Made by a program: the position numbers and the translations under genes
DNA from: Lachnoclostridium sp.
Lineage (GTDB): Bacteria; Bacteroidota; Bacteroidia; Bacteroidales; Muribaculaceae
DNA: 33,733 bases
Direction: 5' to 3'
Assembly (NCBI GenBank): GCA_023667185.1
Contig: JAMPAP010000012.1
Location: 1-33,733 of the forward strand
Part shown: piece after piece, positions 24,179 through 32,577 of the stretch
How the letters are laid out: each line of letters opens with the position of its first letter
How positions within the stretch are numbered: position 1 is the first letter of the stretch
The notes under the pieces: model-generated
Told to the model about the DNA's origin: nothing
What the model saw: the letters and a program-made list of their open reading frames with translations, nothing else
The model's database searches: none

Positions 24179-25497
24179 CTTTCAATCCCCTTTTTTAATG
24201 CCGGACCTGAACATTTAAGATTATTAGATATCACAATTATTATATGCGACGGTTGTCCGGATTCATTGAAGTGGTATCCGGCAAAGCTCCGCACCCCCTT
24301 CATAGAGCCGGTTTTCAGTGCGGTGACACCCTCAAGAGGTGTATCAATGAATGTATTACGCATAGTGCCGTCATATCCGGCGCGAGGGAAAAGCGAGGTG
24401 TAATCCGAGCCATATTCAATGGCAAGCATGCTCTTGAGCACGTCGAGCATAAACTGTGCCGTCACGCGGTCGTTACGCGAGAGTCCGCTTCCATCTTCGA
24501 TTTTCACTCCGGTAAGATCCACCCCCTTGTCGCGCCATATTTTCATTTCCTCGGCTATGGCATCGTTACGGCTTGCGCCGGGTGTAAGCGAGCGGAGCAT
24601 GCCCTCGGCCATGAGGTTATCTGACCTATACATAAGGCTCTGGAGTATCTCGCCGAAAGATGGCGATATATGAGTATAAATCAGTGTAGTCTGGTCATGG
24701 CTGTCGAGTGACTTTCCTTGGATGGTTATACCACTGTCAGCTATCACCTTAGCTACCTCATATTGCATTACTGAAGCCGGATTGGGAGTCGACAAGCGGT
24801 CGCTCCACCCTTTCGACGGGATGCGGCCCGAAATGGTGACCGTGCCTGAGCCGTCAGTACGTTTCACTGAGCGAGCTTTTGCTTTACGGTTTATATGATT
24901 GATTTTCAAGTCGGGGACGTGAGGTACAGTGGTGCGCGATGGCATACGTAGTATAAACTTATTGTCGCGATAGTTTGCCCCGTGAAGATCTGTTCCGTAA
25001 GGCCATGTAAGATCCTCCTTCATCCATCCCGGAGGCGTCCCGGTGTGCACAAAGTCAGTCTCATCGACTATCACCTTTCCCTCAATTTCAGTTATTCCCC
25101 GAGCCTTTAGTGCAGCGGAAATACTATCAGCAAAATGTTGTGCTGCAGGGAAATGCTCCGATTCGATAGTAGGGTCACCCGTTGTTTTAATCACCAGATT
25201 ACCCTTCAATGTCGAGCCATCTATGCGCCCCTCTGCGACCACCACGGTGTAAAACTGCTCATCACTTGAAGCAAGATTTAGCACCGAGGCCGACGTCACA
25301 GCTTTCATGATGCTGGCCGGTATCAGCGGCACGTCGGCATTCCGCATTACTATCGGTGTATTGAACGTCAGGTCGTAAATCACCACAGCTGTCGCCATAG
25401 TGTCTACACCCTTTACATCAATCGGAAAGGCTCGCGAAGTAAAGCCCAGCAGCCCCGAAATCAAGCATATTATGGAAGCGTATATCGATTTTTTCAT
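24157..25497 (-). CDS. dacB: D-alanyl-D-alanine carboxypeptidase/endopeptidase (PBP4, peptidase S13)
   Basis: This periplasmic low-molecular-weight penicillin-binding protein removes the terminal D-Ala and cleaves D-Ala-mDAP cross-links. The start MKKSIYASIICLISG gives a signal peptide; a longer in-frame start 20 codons upstream would run through the promoter. The S13 triad of motifs is present: SIMK in IPASIMKAVTS near the mature N-terminus, SDN in YRSDNLMAEG, and KTG in ALKTGSMKGVRSFAG near the C-terminus. Between SxxK and SxN sits the large insertion typical of PBP4. The 446 residues match the family. A TATCTTCG box 24 nt before the ATG resembles the -7 consensus with one change. The MITE-like element copy 2 ends 100 nt upstream of the start. 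Confidence 0.93.
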   Translation of the reverse strand: MKKSIYASIICLISGLLGFTSRAFPIDVKGVDTMATAVVIYDLTFNTPIVMRNADVPLIPASIMKAVTSASVLNLASSDEQFYTVVVAEGRIDGSTLKGNLVIKTTGDPTIESEHFPAAQHFADSISAALKARGITEIEGKVIVDETDFVHTGTPPGWMKEDLTWPYGTDLHGANYRDNKFILRMPSRTTVPHVPDLKINHINRKAKARSVKRTDGSGTVTISGRIPSKGWSDRLSTPNPASVMQYEVAKVIADSGITIQGKSLDSHDQTTLIYTHISPSFGEILQSLMYRSDNLMAEGMLRSLTPGASRNDAIAEEMKIWRDKGVDLTGVKIEDGSGLSRNDRVTAQFMLDVLKSMLAIEYGSDYTSLFPRAGYDGTMRNTFIDTPLEGVTALKTGSMKGVRSFAGYHFNESGQPSHIIIVISNNLKCSGPALKKGIESLLLEYF

Positions 25498-25520
25498 ATC
25501 ATTCAATAGATTTTCTAATG

Positions 25521-25528
25521 CGAAGATA
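25521..25528 (-). promoter_or_regulatory. Probable -7 box of dacB (TATCTTCG)
   Basis: TATCTTCG differs from TAnnTTTG at one position and lies 23 nt before the dacB ATG. The -33 region is not clear. It supports the shorter dacB start. Confidence 0.4.
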
Positions 25529-25596
25529 CTAAAAGAATCGCCCCAACACCCCCTCATTAAGCAATTTTAATAAAATTTCACCTCACCTCGACTCCT

Positions 25597-25698
25597 AAGT
25601 GATGATTAAAAATATGTTGGTAATATTTTCGTAATGTTATTTGTTTAGATTTATAAATAACATAGAAAAATTCAGAAGTTATTTTTTAATCGTCACTT
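25597..25698. mobile_element. MITE-like element copy 2 (102 bp), inverted relative to copy 1
   Basis: The left end is AAGTGATGATTAAAAA and the right end, read on the other strand, is AAGTGACGATTAAAAA. Just inside, the left arm has TTTTCGTAATGTTATTT, identical to the right arm of copy 1. The right arm has TTTTCTATGTTATTTAT, identical to the left arm of copy 1. The two copies are therefore the same element in opposite orientation, and this one lacks the 60-70 nt centre. The right end overlaps the TAA of the Rpn-type remnant. The left end lies 100 nt upstream of dacB. Confidence 0.75.
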
Positions 25699-26161
25699 AC
25701 AGTTTTTCGATATCCGAAATGCTCAAGCCGGTGCATATCGAAATTGTCGAAGTATCCACACCACTCTCCTTCATCTTCTTTGCCACCTCAAACATTGCCT
25801 CTTCGCGGCCTTCTTCGCGGGCATCTTCACGGGCGTAAGAAATGTTGTTTTTATAGTCTCTATAAGCTTTCAAACTACGGTCATAATCCATATGCTTTTC
25901 TCTACTGAGACTTGCATACGCAGCTTCCGATTCAAGCACCTTGAATGTATCATCCTCATTTGAAAATGCCATGTAATCCATATCTTCCATATTTATCAGG
26001 TTAAACAACCATTTCTCCATTTTTGTTTCACACTCCTGCTCTGTCCGCTTCTTGAATAGTGGCAACTGCAGGAATATATACCGCATTTTCGTGGTCAACG
26101 GCTCATGGGTATCTAAATCAAGGAGCATTCCGGTTAAAAAGGTCTTTTCGCAAAGACACAA
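25697..26161 (-). pseudogene. 5'-truncated Rpn-family (PD-(D/E)XK) recombination-promoting nuclease
   Basis: The readable frame holds 154 codons, but only the C-terminal half of the family is present. From about LDLDTHEPLTTKMRYIFLQLPLFKKR it follows the usual Rpn/PDDEXK_2 order, through MEKWLFNLINMEDMD and the YDRSLKAYRDYKN helix to the Arg/Glu-rich stretch (AREDAREEGREEAMFEVAKKM) and the end STISICTGLSISDIEKL. The nuclease core that normally lies in the first 150-180 residues is missing. The first dozen residues (MCLCEKTFLTGM) do not resemble the family, so the break is near 26125. It is probably inactive. The C-terminus looks natural, and its TAA is shared with the end of MITE-like copy 2. 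The parE promoter begins 22 nt beyond its upstream end. Confidence 0.75.
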
Positions 26162-26182
26162 AATTAATGTCAGAAAAATAAC

Positions 26183-26213
26183 TTGGCGATAAATATTTTT
26201 TTGATTATCTTTG
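26183..26213 (+). promoter_or_regulatory. Promoter of parE (TTGG-N19-TATCTTTG)
   Basis: TTGG (26183-26186) and TATCTTTG (26206-26213) are separated by 19 nt and lie 20 nt before the ATG at 26234. Because the boxes lie inside the longest possible reading frame, they exclude the upstream start. Confidence 0.75.
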
Positions 26214-26233
26214 CATATTATATTAATGTAACA

Positions 26234-28165
26234 ATGAGCGACGAACTGACTAACGATATTTTTACTGACGACGAATCAATCGTAGAATATACCGAGGATG
26301 ATATCAAGACCCTTGAGTGGAACGAGCATATCCGCCAGCGTCCGGGTATGTATATTGGTAATCTTGGCGATGGTTCTTATTCTGACGATGGTATCTATGT
26401 GCTTATCAAAGAGGTTCTTGATAATGCAGTGGATGAATATATGATGGGATTTGGCAAGCAGATTGACGTCACAGTCGATGATTTCACGGTTACCGTTCGC
26501 GACATGGGGCGCGGTATCCCTTTGGGCAAGCTCGTTGAGGCTTCGTCGCGCATGAACACCGGCGGTAAGTATGACGGCAAGGCTTTCAAGAAGTCAGTAG
26601 GTCTTAACGGAGTAGGCATCAAGGCTGTAAATGCGCTTTCAACACGCATGGAGATCACGAGCTATCGCGACGGCAAAATGAAAAACGTCGTATACTCGGC
26701 CGGACTTATTCTTGAGGAAACTCCCATCGAGCCAACTGATCAGCCATCAGGTACTATAGTGAAGTTTACCCCTGATGCTTCTATCTTCCGCGACTATCGT
26801 TTCCGCGAGGAGTTTATCATTCCGCTGATTAAGAAATACACTTATCTCAACACCGGACTGGTGATCGTATTCAACGGCCAGAAGTATGTGTCGCGCAACG
26901 GATTGCTCGACCTTCTCCGCGACTCCATGACCATGGAGCCGCTATACGATCCCATTCACCTCAAAGGCGAAAACATCGAGCTGACCCTCACCCACACTAA
27001 TCAGCGCGGAGAGGAATATCACTCGTTTGTCAATGGCCAGAACACAACCCAAGGTGGCACCCACCTGGCTGCCTTCAAGGAGGCTGTGGCTCGTACATTA
27101 AAGGATTACTACGATCGCAATTTCGACCCGGGTGACATCCGTAACGGTATGGTTGCAGCACTGTCAGTGAAAGTTGAAGCGCCCATTTTTGAATCGCAGA
27201 CTAAGACCAAACTTACTTCACGCGACATGGAGCCCGATGGCCCCACCGTAGCTAAATACGTAGGCGACTTCATCAAGAAGGAGCTCGACAATTACCTCCA
27301 CCGCAACCTTGAAGTTGCACAGATAATCCTCAAAAAAATTCAGGATAGCGAGAAGGAGCGTAAGTCGATGGCTGGTGTAGCAAAACTTGCCCGCGAGAAG
27401 GCCAAAAAGGTCAATCTTCACAACAAGAAGCTTCTCGACTGTCGCGTTCACCTCAACGACCAGAAAGGTAACGAGGAGAAAAAACTTGAATCATCGATAT
27501 TTATCACCGAGGGCGACTCGGCTGCCGGCTCTATCACCAAAATCCGTAATGTGGAGACGCAAGCTGTTTTCTCTCTCCGCGGCAAGCCGAAAAATTCCTA
27601 CGGCGTCCCCGAGAAGATTCTTTATGAGAATGATGAGTTCAACCTCCTTCAGGCAGCTCTCAACATTGAGGAGGGTATCGATGGACTCAGATATAATAAG
27701 GTCATAATAGCTACGGATGCCGATGTCGACGGTATGCACATACGCCTTCTACTGCTGACATTCTTCCTGCAGTATTTCCCTGACATGGTGAAGAAAGGAC
27801 ACCTCTATGTGCTTCAGACACCTTTGTTCCGCGTCAGAAACCGCAAGACATCCAAGCGCGGCTCTAAGGGCTCGAAAAGCCAGGCCGACGAGACTTATTA
27901 CTGTTACTCTGACGAAGAGCGTATTAACGCCATAAATCTACTCGGAGCCAACGCTGAAATCACCCGATTCAAAGGGCTGGGCGAGATCTCACCCGATGAA
28001 TTTAAAGGATTTATCGGCCCTGACATCCGACTTGACCGCGTAATGCTGAAGAAGGACGATGCCGTGGCTAAGCTCCTGGAGTTCTATATGGGCAAAAACA
28101 CTATTGAGCGTCAGCTATTTATCATCAAAAATCTGAAAGTTGAAGATGATTCCCAGATATCCTGA
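26234..28165 (+). CDS. parE: DNA topoisomerase IV subunit B
   Basis: This is the ATPase/TOPRIM subunit of the decatenating type IIA topoisomerase. The start [13 protein letters not shown] is chosen because the promoter boxes sit just before it; a start 17 codons upstream would add a hydrophobic stretch ([12 protein letters not shown]) not expected in this cytosolic enzyme. Motifs in order are [82 protein letters not shown] and [10 protein letters not shown]. The SITKIRN and RGKPKN readings, together with the [12 protein letters not shown] start, are of ParE rather than GyrB type. The 643 residues are normal. The coaD start lies inside its last codons, and four further plus-strand genes follow closely. 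Confidence 0.93.
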   Translation: MSDELTNDIFTDDESIVEYTEDDIKTLEWNEHIRQRPGMYIGNLGDGSYSDDGIYVLIKEVLDNAVDEYMMGFGKQIDVTVDDFTVTVRDMGRGIPLGKLVEASSRMNTGGKYDGKAFKKSVGLNGVGIKAVNALSTRMEITSYRDGKMKNVVYSAGLILEETPIEPTDQPSGTIVKFTPDASIFRDYRFREEFIIPLIKKYTYLNTGLVIVFNGQKYVSRNGLLDLLRDSMTMEPLYDPIHLKGENIELTLTHTNQRGEEYHSFVNGQNTTQGGTHLAAFKEAVARTLKDYYDRNFDPGDIRNGMVAALSVKVEAPIFESQTKTKLTSRDMEPDGPTVAKYVGDFIKKELDNYLHRNLEVAQIILKKIQDSEKERKSMAGVAKLAREKAKKVNLHNKKLLDCRVHLNDQKGNEEKKLESSIFITEGDSAAGSITKIRNVETQAVFSLRGKPKNSYGVPEKILYENDEFNLLQAALNIEEGIDGLRYNKVIIATDADVDGMHIRLLLLTFFLQYFPDMVKKGHLYVLQTPLFRVRNRKTSKRGSKGSKSQADETYYCYSDEERINAINLLGANAEITRFKGLGEISPDEFKGFIGPDIRLDRVMLKKDDAVAKLLEFYMGKNTIERQLFIIKNLKVEDDSQIS

Positions 28166-28631
28166 AATCGAGTGCGACGAGCGTATCGTGCTCTTTCCCG
28201 GCACTTTCGACCCCTTCACCGTCGGCCATAAATCATTGGTTGACCGTGCATTGCCTCTCTTTGACCGCATAATCATTGCCGTAGGCGAAAACGATAGCAA
28301 GTCGACCATCGTTCCCGTTGACGACCGCATCGAGGCTATAGCCCGCCTTTACGGTGACGATCCGCGGGTGGAGGTTATAGCCTACTCCGGACTTACTGTC
28401 GATGCCTGCCGTCAGCATCAGGCCCGATGGCTGTTGCGCGGAGTGCGCTCGGTAGTGGATTTTGAATACGAGCGCTCAATGGCCGACATTAACCGTATGC
28501 TGGCCGGTATCGAGACCGTAATCCTCTATTCGCTACCCGAATACGCCTCGATTAGCTCGTCAATCGTACGCGAGCTCGAAAAGTACGACCAGGATACATC
28601 AGCTTTTATACCGACACGCGAAGATTACTGA
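28146..28631 (+). CDS. coaD: Pantetheine-phosphate adenylyltransferase
   Basis: This cytoplasmic nucleotidyltransferase converts 4'-phosphopantetheine and ATP to dephospho-CoA, the penultimate step of CoA synthesis. Motifs are the [20 protein letters not shown] block containing the T/HxGH site, [25 protein letters not shown] in the middle, and the ISSSIVRE segment near the C-terminus, all typical of CoaD. I use the ATG at 28146, which overlaps the parE end by 20 nt; a TTG two codons earlier is possible. The N-terminus is about ten residues longer than usual ([19 protein letters not shown]), so a downstream GTG at the VLFPG position is another, weaker option. The 161 residues are close to the family norm. 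Confidence 0.95.
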   Translation: MIPRYPEIECDERIVLFPGTFDPFTVGHKSLVDRALPLFDRIIIAVGENDSKSTIVPVDDRIEAIARLYGDDPRVEVIAYSGLTVDACRQHQARWLLRGVRSVVDFEYERSMADINRMLAGIETVILYSLPEYASISSSIVRELEKYDQDTSAFIPTREDY

Positions 28632-28636
28632 AATCT

Positions 28637-30238
28637 ATGAAAATCAAATATTTCCTTTTACTCTTTCTGATATGTGCCTTACAACTTCAGGCGCAGAGAT
28701 TTGACATATCGTCCTTCACTCCTGATCGTAAACTCAACCTTGCTGAAGGCATTATCGAAAACTATTATGTTGACTCTGTCGACACGGAAAAGGTTGTAGA
28801 ACAAGCCATTATAGCCATGCTCAAGACCCTCGACCCTCACTCGGCATATTCCACCCCCGAAGAGACACGTCAGCTCAACGAGCCGCTCGAAGGCAACTTC
28901 TCCGGCATAGGCATCCGTTTCCAGATGCTCAACGACACGCTCTATGTCATTGAATCAGTGCAAGGTGGCCCGTCAGAAGAGCTGGGCATCACGCAAGGCG
29001 ACCGCATCATTGCCTGCAACGATACGGTGATCGCCGGCGTGAAAATGAAAAATACTGATATCATGAAGATCCTCCGTGGCCCCAAGGGCACAGTGGCTAA
29101 TCTGAAGGTCGTACGCCGAGGCGTCAAGGAGCCGATAGAGTTCAGGGTGGTTCGTCGCGACATCCCCATCAATAGCGTCGACGCTGCTTTCATGGCCGAC
29201 GGCACTACCGGTGTAATCGTCCTTTCACGCTTCGCTGACAACACCCTTTCAGAGGTCGAAGAGGCTATGCAATCCCTTTCAAAGCAAGGCATGAAAAACC
29301 TGATCCTCGACCTCACCGGAAACTCCGGAGGCTACCTCCGCTCAGCCTACGAAGTAGCTAATATCTTCCTCCGTAAAGGGGATATGCTCGTCTATACTGA
29401 TTCGCCCAAGCTCGGCATGAGCGAATACCGAGCCCCGGTCAGCGGCCCGTTCCTCAAAGGAAGAGTTGTGGTGATGGTTGACCAATACTCTGCCTCAGCA
29501 GCCGAAATTGTGGCCGGAGCCATTCAGGACAACGACCGCGGGGTCATCGTTGGCCGTCGCACCTTCGGCAAAGGTCTTGTGCAACGCCCCTTCCCATTTC
29601 CTGACGGCTCAATGATTCGCCTTACCGTTGCCCGCTATTACACCCCCTCGGGACGTTGTATCCAGAAACCTTACACCGATGGCGACGACAAGGATTACTC
29701 CGGCGACATCCAGCACCGCTACTCCACCGGCGAACTTATGAATGCCGACTCGGCTTACCATTTTGCCGATTCGCTCCTCTATCACACCATCCGTAACCAT
29801 CGCCCCGTATATGGCGGTGGCGGCATCATGCCTGACCGTTTCGTCGGCCTCGACACAACATTCTTTACTCCCTGGTATCGCGATGTAGTGGCGAAAGGCT
29901 TGCTCAATAAGTTCTGTGTCAACTATGTAGAGGCAAATCGTGCATCAATCAAGGCTCGGTATAAGGACGCTAAATCGTTTGTTGACAAGTTTGTAGTAAC
30001 ACCTGAAATCATTGGCGAACTCATCGAAATGGCTCGCGAAGAGGGCGTAGAGCCCGTGCCCGAGCAACTGGAGCGCTCGGAGGCTTACACCGCCGGCATT
30101 GTCAAGGGCGTTATCGGCAGGGATATATATGGTCAGGATACTTATTATATGTCGGTCTACGGAGGCAATCCGGTGTTTGAAGAAGCTCTGAAGATTATCA
30201 ATTCTCCCGAATTATACAACTCACTATTAGGATATTAA
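28637..30238 (+). CDS. S41-family C-terminal processing peptidase with PDZ domain
   Basis: This periplasmic serine protease has a signal peptide (MKIKYFLLLFLICALQLQA). A helical cap with LDPHSAYSTPEE precedes a PDZ domain (about 83-172: GNFSGIGIRFQM, GPSEELGITQGDRIIACND, RGPKGTVANLKVVR). The S41 core follows, with LDLTGNSGG and the catalytic Ser-Lys dyad S287 (YSASAAEIVAGAIQD) and K312 (RTFGKGLVQ), 25 residues apart as in Prc/CtpA. Such enzymes trim or degrade envelope proteins from the C-terminus, often with peptidoglycan-related targets; the substrate here is unknown. A C-terminal region of about 150 residues follows the core. The gene begins 5 nt after coaD and ends 12 nt before rhaM. Confidence 0.93.
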   Translation: MKIKYFLLLFLICALQLQAQRFDISSFTPDRKLNLAEGIIENYYVDSVDTEKVVEQAIIAMLKTLDPHSAYSTPEETRQLNEPLEGNFSGIGIRFQMLNDTLYVIESVQGGPSEELGITQGDRIIACNDTVIAGVKMKNTDIMKILRGPKGTVANLKVVRRGVKEPIEFRVVRRDIPINSVDAAFMADGTTGVIVLSRFADNTLSEVEEAMQSLSKQGMKNLILDLTGNSGGYLRSAYEVANIFLRKGDMLVYTDSPKLGMSEYRAPVSGPFLKGRVVVMVDQYSASAAEIVAGAIQDNDRGVIVGRRTFGKGLVQRPFPFPDGSMIRLTVARYYTPSGRCIQKPYTDGDDKDYSGDIQHRYSTGELMNADSAYHFADSLLYHTIRNHRPVYGGGGIMPDRFVGLDTTFFTPWYRDVVAKGLLNKFCVNYVEANRASIKARYKDAKSFVDKFVVTPEIIGELIEMAREEGVEPVPEQLERSEAYTAGIVKGVIGRDIYGQDTYYMSVYGGNPVFEEALKIINSPELYNSLLGY

Positions 30239-30250
30239 AACTTTTTTACC

Positions 30251-30568
30251 ATGAAAAGATTCGCTTTTAAAATGTATCTCAAGCCCGGCTGCGAGGAGGA
30301 ATATGCACGTCGTCACGCCATGCTTTGGCCCGAACTCCGCAAGCAGCTCGAGGAGTCAGGCGTCAAAAATTATTCTATCTTCTTTGACCCGGAAACCAAT
30401 GTGCTTTTCGGCTACCAGGAGGTGACCGGCGACGCTAATTCTCAGGATGCTGAAGCTGCTGACGAAGTGACCCGCAAATGGTGGGACTACATGGCTGAAC
30501 TCATGGAGGTTAACCCTGACAATTCGCCGGTGTCTGACCCTCTGAAGGAGCTCTGGCATCTCGACTGA
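30251..30568 (+). CDS. rhaM: L-rhamnose mutarotase
   Basis: This small 105-residue cytosolic dimeric ferredoxin-like protein interconverts the alpha and beta anomers of L-rhamnose. Hallmarks are the opening MKRFAFKMYLKPGCEEEYARRH with its catalytic-site histidine, the ESGVKNYSIFFDPETNVLFGYQEV block, and the C-terminal TRKWWDYMAELMEVNPDNSPVSDPLKELWHL, all diagnostic of the RhaM/YiiL family. No rhamnose isomerase, kinase or aldolase gene is present here. It sits between an S41 protease and a GH43 enzyme with spacings of 12 and 15 nt, so its expression may depend on the parE-coaD transcript. Confidence 0.95.
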   Translation: MKRFAFKMYLKPGCEEEYARRHAMLWPELRKQLEESGVKNYSIFFDPETNVLFGYQEVTGDANSQDAEAADEVTRKWWDYMAELMEVNPDNSPVSDPLKELWHLD

Positions 30569-30583
30569 TATCTTTAGCTTGAT

Positions 30584-32167
30584 ATGTATCGTATTTTGAT
30601 CTCCGCCTTGCTGATGATAGCAAGTGGCGGAGCATTTGCTGATGAATACAGGTGGGGCGACCAAGCCGACGGATCGTATGCCAACCCTATCCTCAATGCT
30701 GACTATTCTGACCCCGACGTAATCCGCGTGGGTGACCGTTTCTACATGACCTGCTCGGAATTTCACTTCATGGGTATGCCCATACTGGAGTCAGAAGATA
30801 TGGTCAATTGGCGCTTGATTGGCCGCGTTTACGATAGCATCGACCTCCCCGGCTACTCTGTCATGGCCAAGTACGCCGAAGGCACCTGGGCTCCGGCATT
30901 GCGTTACCACGACGGTAAGTTTTATATCTACGTCTGCACCCCCTCTGAAGGCCTGTTCATGACCACCGCCACTGACCCCGCCGGCCCGTGGGAGCCTCTC
31001 CACCTCGTCAAAGGTATTGAAAAATGGGAAGACCCTTGCCCGTTTTGGGACGAGGATGGCGAGGCATACCTCGTCAGAAGCCGTCACCGCGCCGGCCCGA
31101 TAATCATCCACCGCATGAGCCACGATGGTCGCGAGCTGCTTGACGATGGCGTGACAGTCTACCATGGCCCCGTGGCTGAAGGCCCCAAGATATTCAAAAA
31201 GGATGGGTATTACTACATCAGCATCCCAGAAGGGGGCGTCAGCACCGGCTGGCAGACAATCTTACGCTCCCGTGACATCTACGGCCCATACGAGAGCCGC
31301 CGCGTACTTGAGACCGGATCGACCCGCATCAATGGTCCTCATCAAGGTGCTCTTGTCGACACACCCGACGGCAGCCAATGGTGGTTTTATCACTTTCAGA
31401 ATGGCGGCGTAAGAGGGCGTGTAGTTCACCTTCAGCCCGTAGAGTGGCGCGAAGGGTTCCCCTTTATAGGCGCTGACTACGACGGCAACGGCATAGGCGA
31501 ACCAATGCGCTTCTGTCCCATGCCATCCATCACGTCATCAGGCGAAAAATTCACAATCTCTACGTCTGACGACTTCAGTTCGCCGCGAGTAGGCCTTCAA
31601 TGGCAATTCAACCATAATCCTGACACCGCTTTCTTCGCTATCGATACCATCAACCGCAGTTTCGACATCATCCCTCAGCCAGCCGACATCCTGCGTAACG
31701 CCCTAAACCAGCTGACTCAACGCCTCACCGGCTACCGCTCCGAAGCCACAGTACGCCTTGACTTCAGTATGATGCAGCCGGGCGATCGCGCCGGCCTCGA
31801 ATGTATCGGCAAGGAATTTCACGGCGCCGGAGTAATGATCCGGGAAGACGGCATCCCGGTAATCTACGCCGAAGCCGACAGCTCGGCAATAGTTTACACC
31901 ACACCGCTTCCCGAAAAAATCGGACATGTCTACCTGCGCTTGACAGCCGATGCCCCCGCCAACAGTTTCAGTTTCTATTACTCCCTCGACGGTAAAGACT
32001 ACACCACCGTAGGCGAGCCCTTCAGGATGCAAAGCGGCTTCTGGAAAGGCGTCCGCCCCGGCCTCTACGCCTACACCACCTCCACCATCGACGCCAAAGG
32101 CGTAAAAAGCGTCAACCCCTCCAAAGCCCGCTTCACCACCTTCCGCTACCACCCCACCGATCCCTAA
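30584..32167 (+). CDS. GH43-family glycoside hydrolase with C-terminal beta-sandwich
   Basis: This exported inverting glycosidase has a signal peptide (MYRILISALLMIASGGAFA before DEY). The five-bladed propeller domain (about 30-330) shows all three GH43 acids: the base in NADYSDPDVIRVG (D43), the pKa modulator in EKWEDPCPFWDEDG (D150), and the general acid in GPVAEGPKIFK (E199). Residues about 345-525 form the concanavalin-like C-terminal module frequent in beta-xylosidase/arabinofuranosidase-type GH43 enzymes. GH43 members act on arabinan, xylan or rhamnogalacturonan side chains; the neighbouring rhaM makes a pectic (rhamnose-containing) source attractive but not proven. No SusC/SusD pair is in view, so this is not a classical polysaccharide utilisation locus. 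The full domain length is present; the insertion sequence lies beyond its stop. Confidence 0.92.
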   Translation: MYRILISALLMIASGGAFADEYRWGDQADGSYANPILNADYSDPDVIRVGDRFYMTCSEFHFMGMPILESEDMVNWRLIGRVYDSIDLPGYSVMAKYAEGTWAPALRYHDGKFYIYVCTPSEGLFMTTATDPAGPWEPLHLVKGIEKWEDPCPFWDEDGEAYLVRSRHRAGPIIIHRMSHDGRELLDDGVTVYHGPVAEGPKIFKKDGYYYISIPEGGVSTGWQTILRSRDIYGPYESRRVLETGSTRINGPHQGALVDTPDGSQWWFYHFQNGGVRGRVVHLQPVEWREGFPFIGADYDGNGIGEPMRFCPMPSITSSGEKFTISTSDDFSSPRVGLQWQFNHNPDTAFFAIDTINRSFDIIPQPADILRNALNQLTQRLTGYRSEATVRLDFSMMQPGDRAGLECIGKEFHGAGVMIREDGIPVIYAEADSSAIVYTTPLPEKIGHVYLRLTADAPANSFSFYYSLDGKDYTTVGEPFRMQSGFWKGVRPGLYAYTTSTIDAKGVKSVNPSKARFTTFRYHPTDP

Positions 32168-32259
32168 CCCACCTAACCTTATCATTTTAAAAATGAGTAT
32201 CCCGAACTTTATCCTTCTGTGTAAAAACTAATCTCAAGCGCGGAACGCCGTCGTTGTCT

Positions 32260-32577
32260 TCTATGTTGCCGTGCAAGCGAATTGGTAATTTTAACATAAA
32301 CTTTAACACTTGAAGTCAAGGAATTAGAGTAATGTTGTGATGTAGAGACACAAAAACCTTGCTCTACGAGGTTTCATGACCCCGCAGAACAAGGGAAACC
32401 ACGATGTGCCTATGAACAAACTTCTATCAGTGGTACTGCCGTCGCAGCCCACATTACGCTGATTCAGTTATTAGGGTTGAGATGCAACATTCTTTAACAA
32501 GTAGTCACCGACGTTCGGCGCCACAGACAACGATAGGAGTCATCTCGATTTGAACCAGTCCACAGGCTGAGTCTGGT
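32260..32577 (-). ncRNA. Candidate bridge (seeker) RNA region of the IS110-family element
   Basis: No gene is seen from 32168 to 32577. On the recombinase strand this stretch contains, in order, three hairpins. The first is AACCAG/CTGGTT (32578-32553, overlapping the recombinase stop). The second is GTGG-g-CTGC, loop GACG, GCAG-ta-CCAC (32452-32430). The third is a fully paired 15-bp stem with an 8-nt loop (32394-32357) in which three positions are G-U pairs. The same three positions would be A-C mismatches on the other strand, so the fold is selected in the minus-strand RNA. IS110-family recombinases are known to be guided by a structured RNA from a non-coding end. Its exact 5' and 3' ends, and its guide loops, cannot be read from one copy. 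Confidence 0.55.

Noticed and set aside
25697-26161. Functional Rpn nuclease gene
   Set aside because: The nuclease core is absent and the first residues do not match the family; it is treated as a truncated remnant.
26183-26233. Longer ParE start adding 17 hydrophobic residues
   Set aside because: The -33 and -7 boxes lie inside this segment and the extension is unlike any ParE.
31703-32185. Gly/Val-rich 160-codon frame opposite the GH43 gene
   Set aside because: Composition mirrors the C-rich third positions of GH43; low complexity and no start signal.
32120-32220. GH43 truncated by the insertion sequence
   Set aside because: Propeller and C-terminal sandwich are complete and the stop lies before the proposed IS end.
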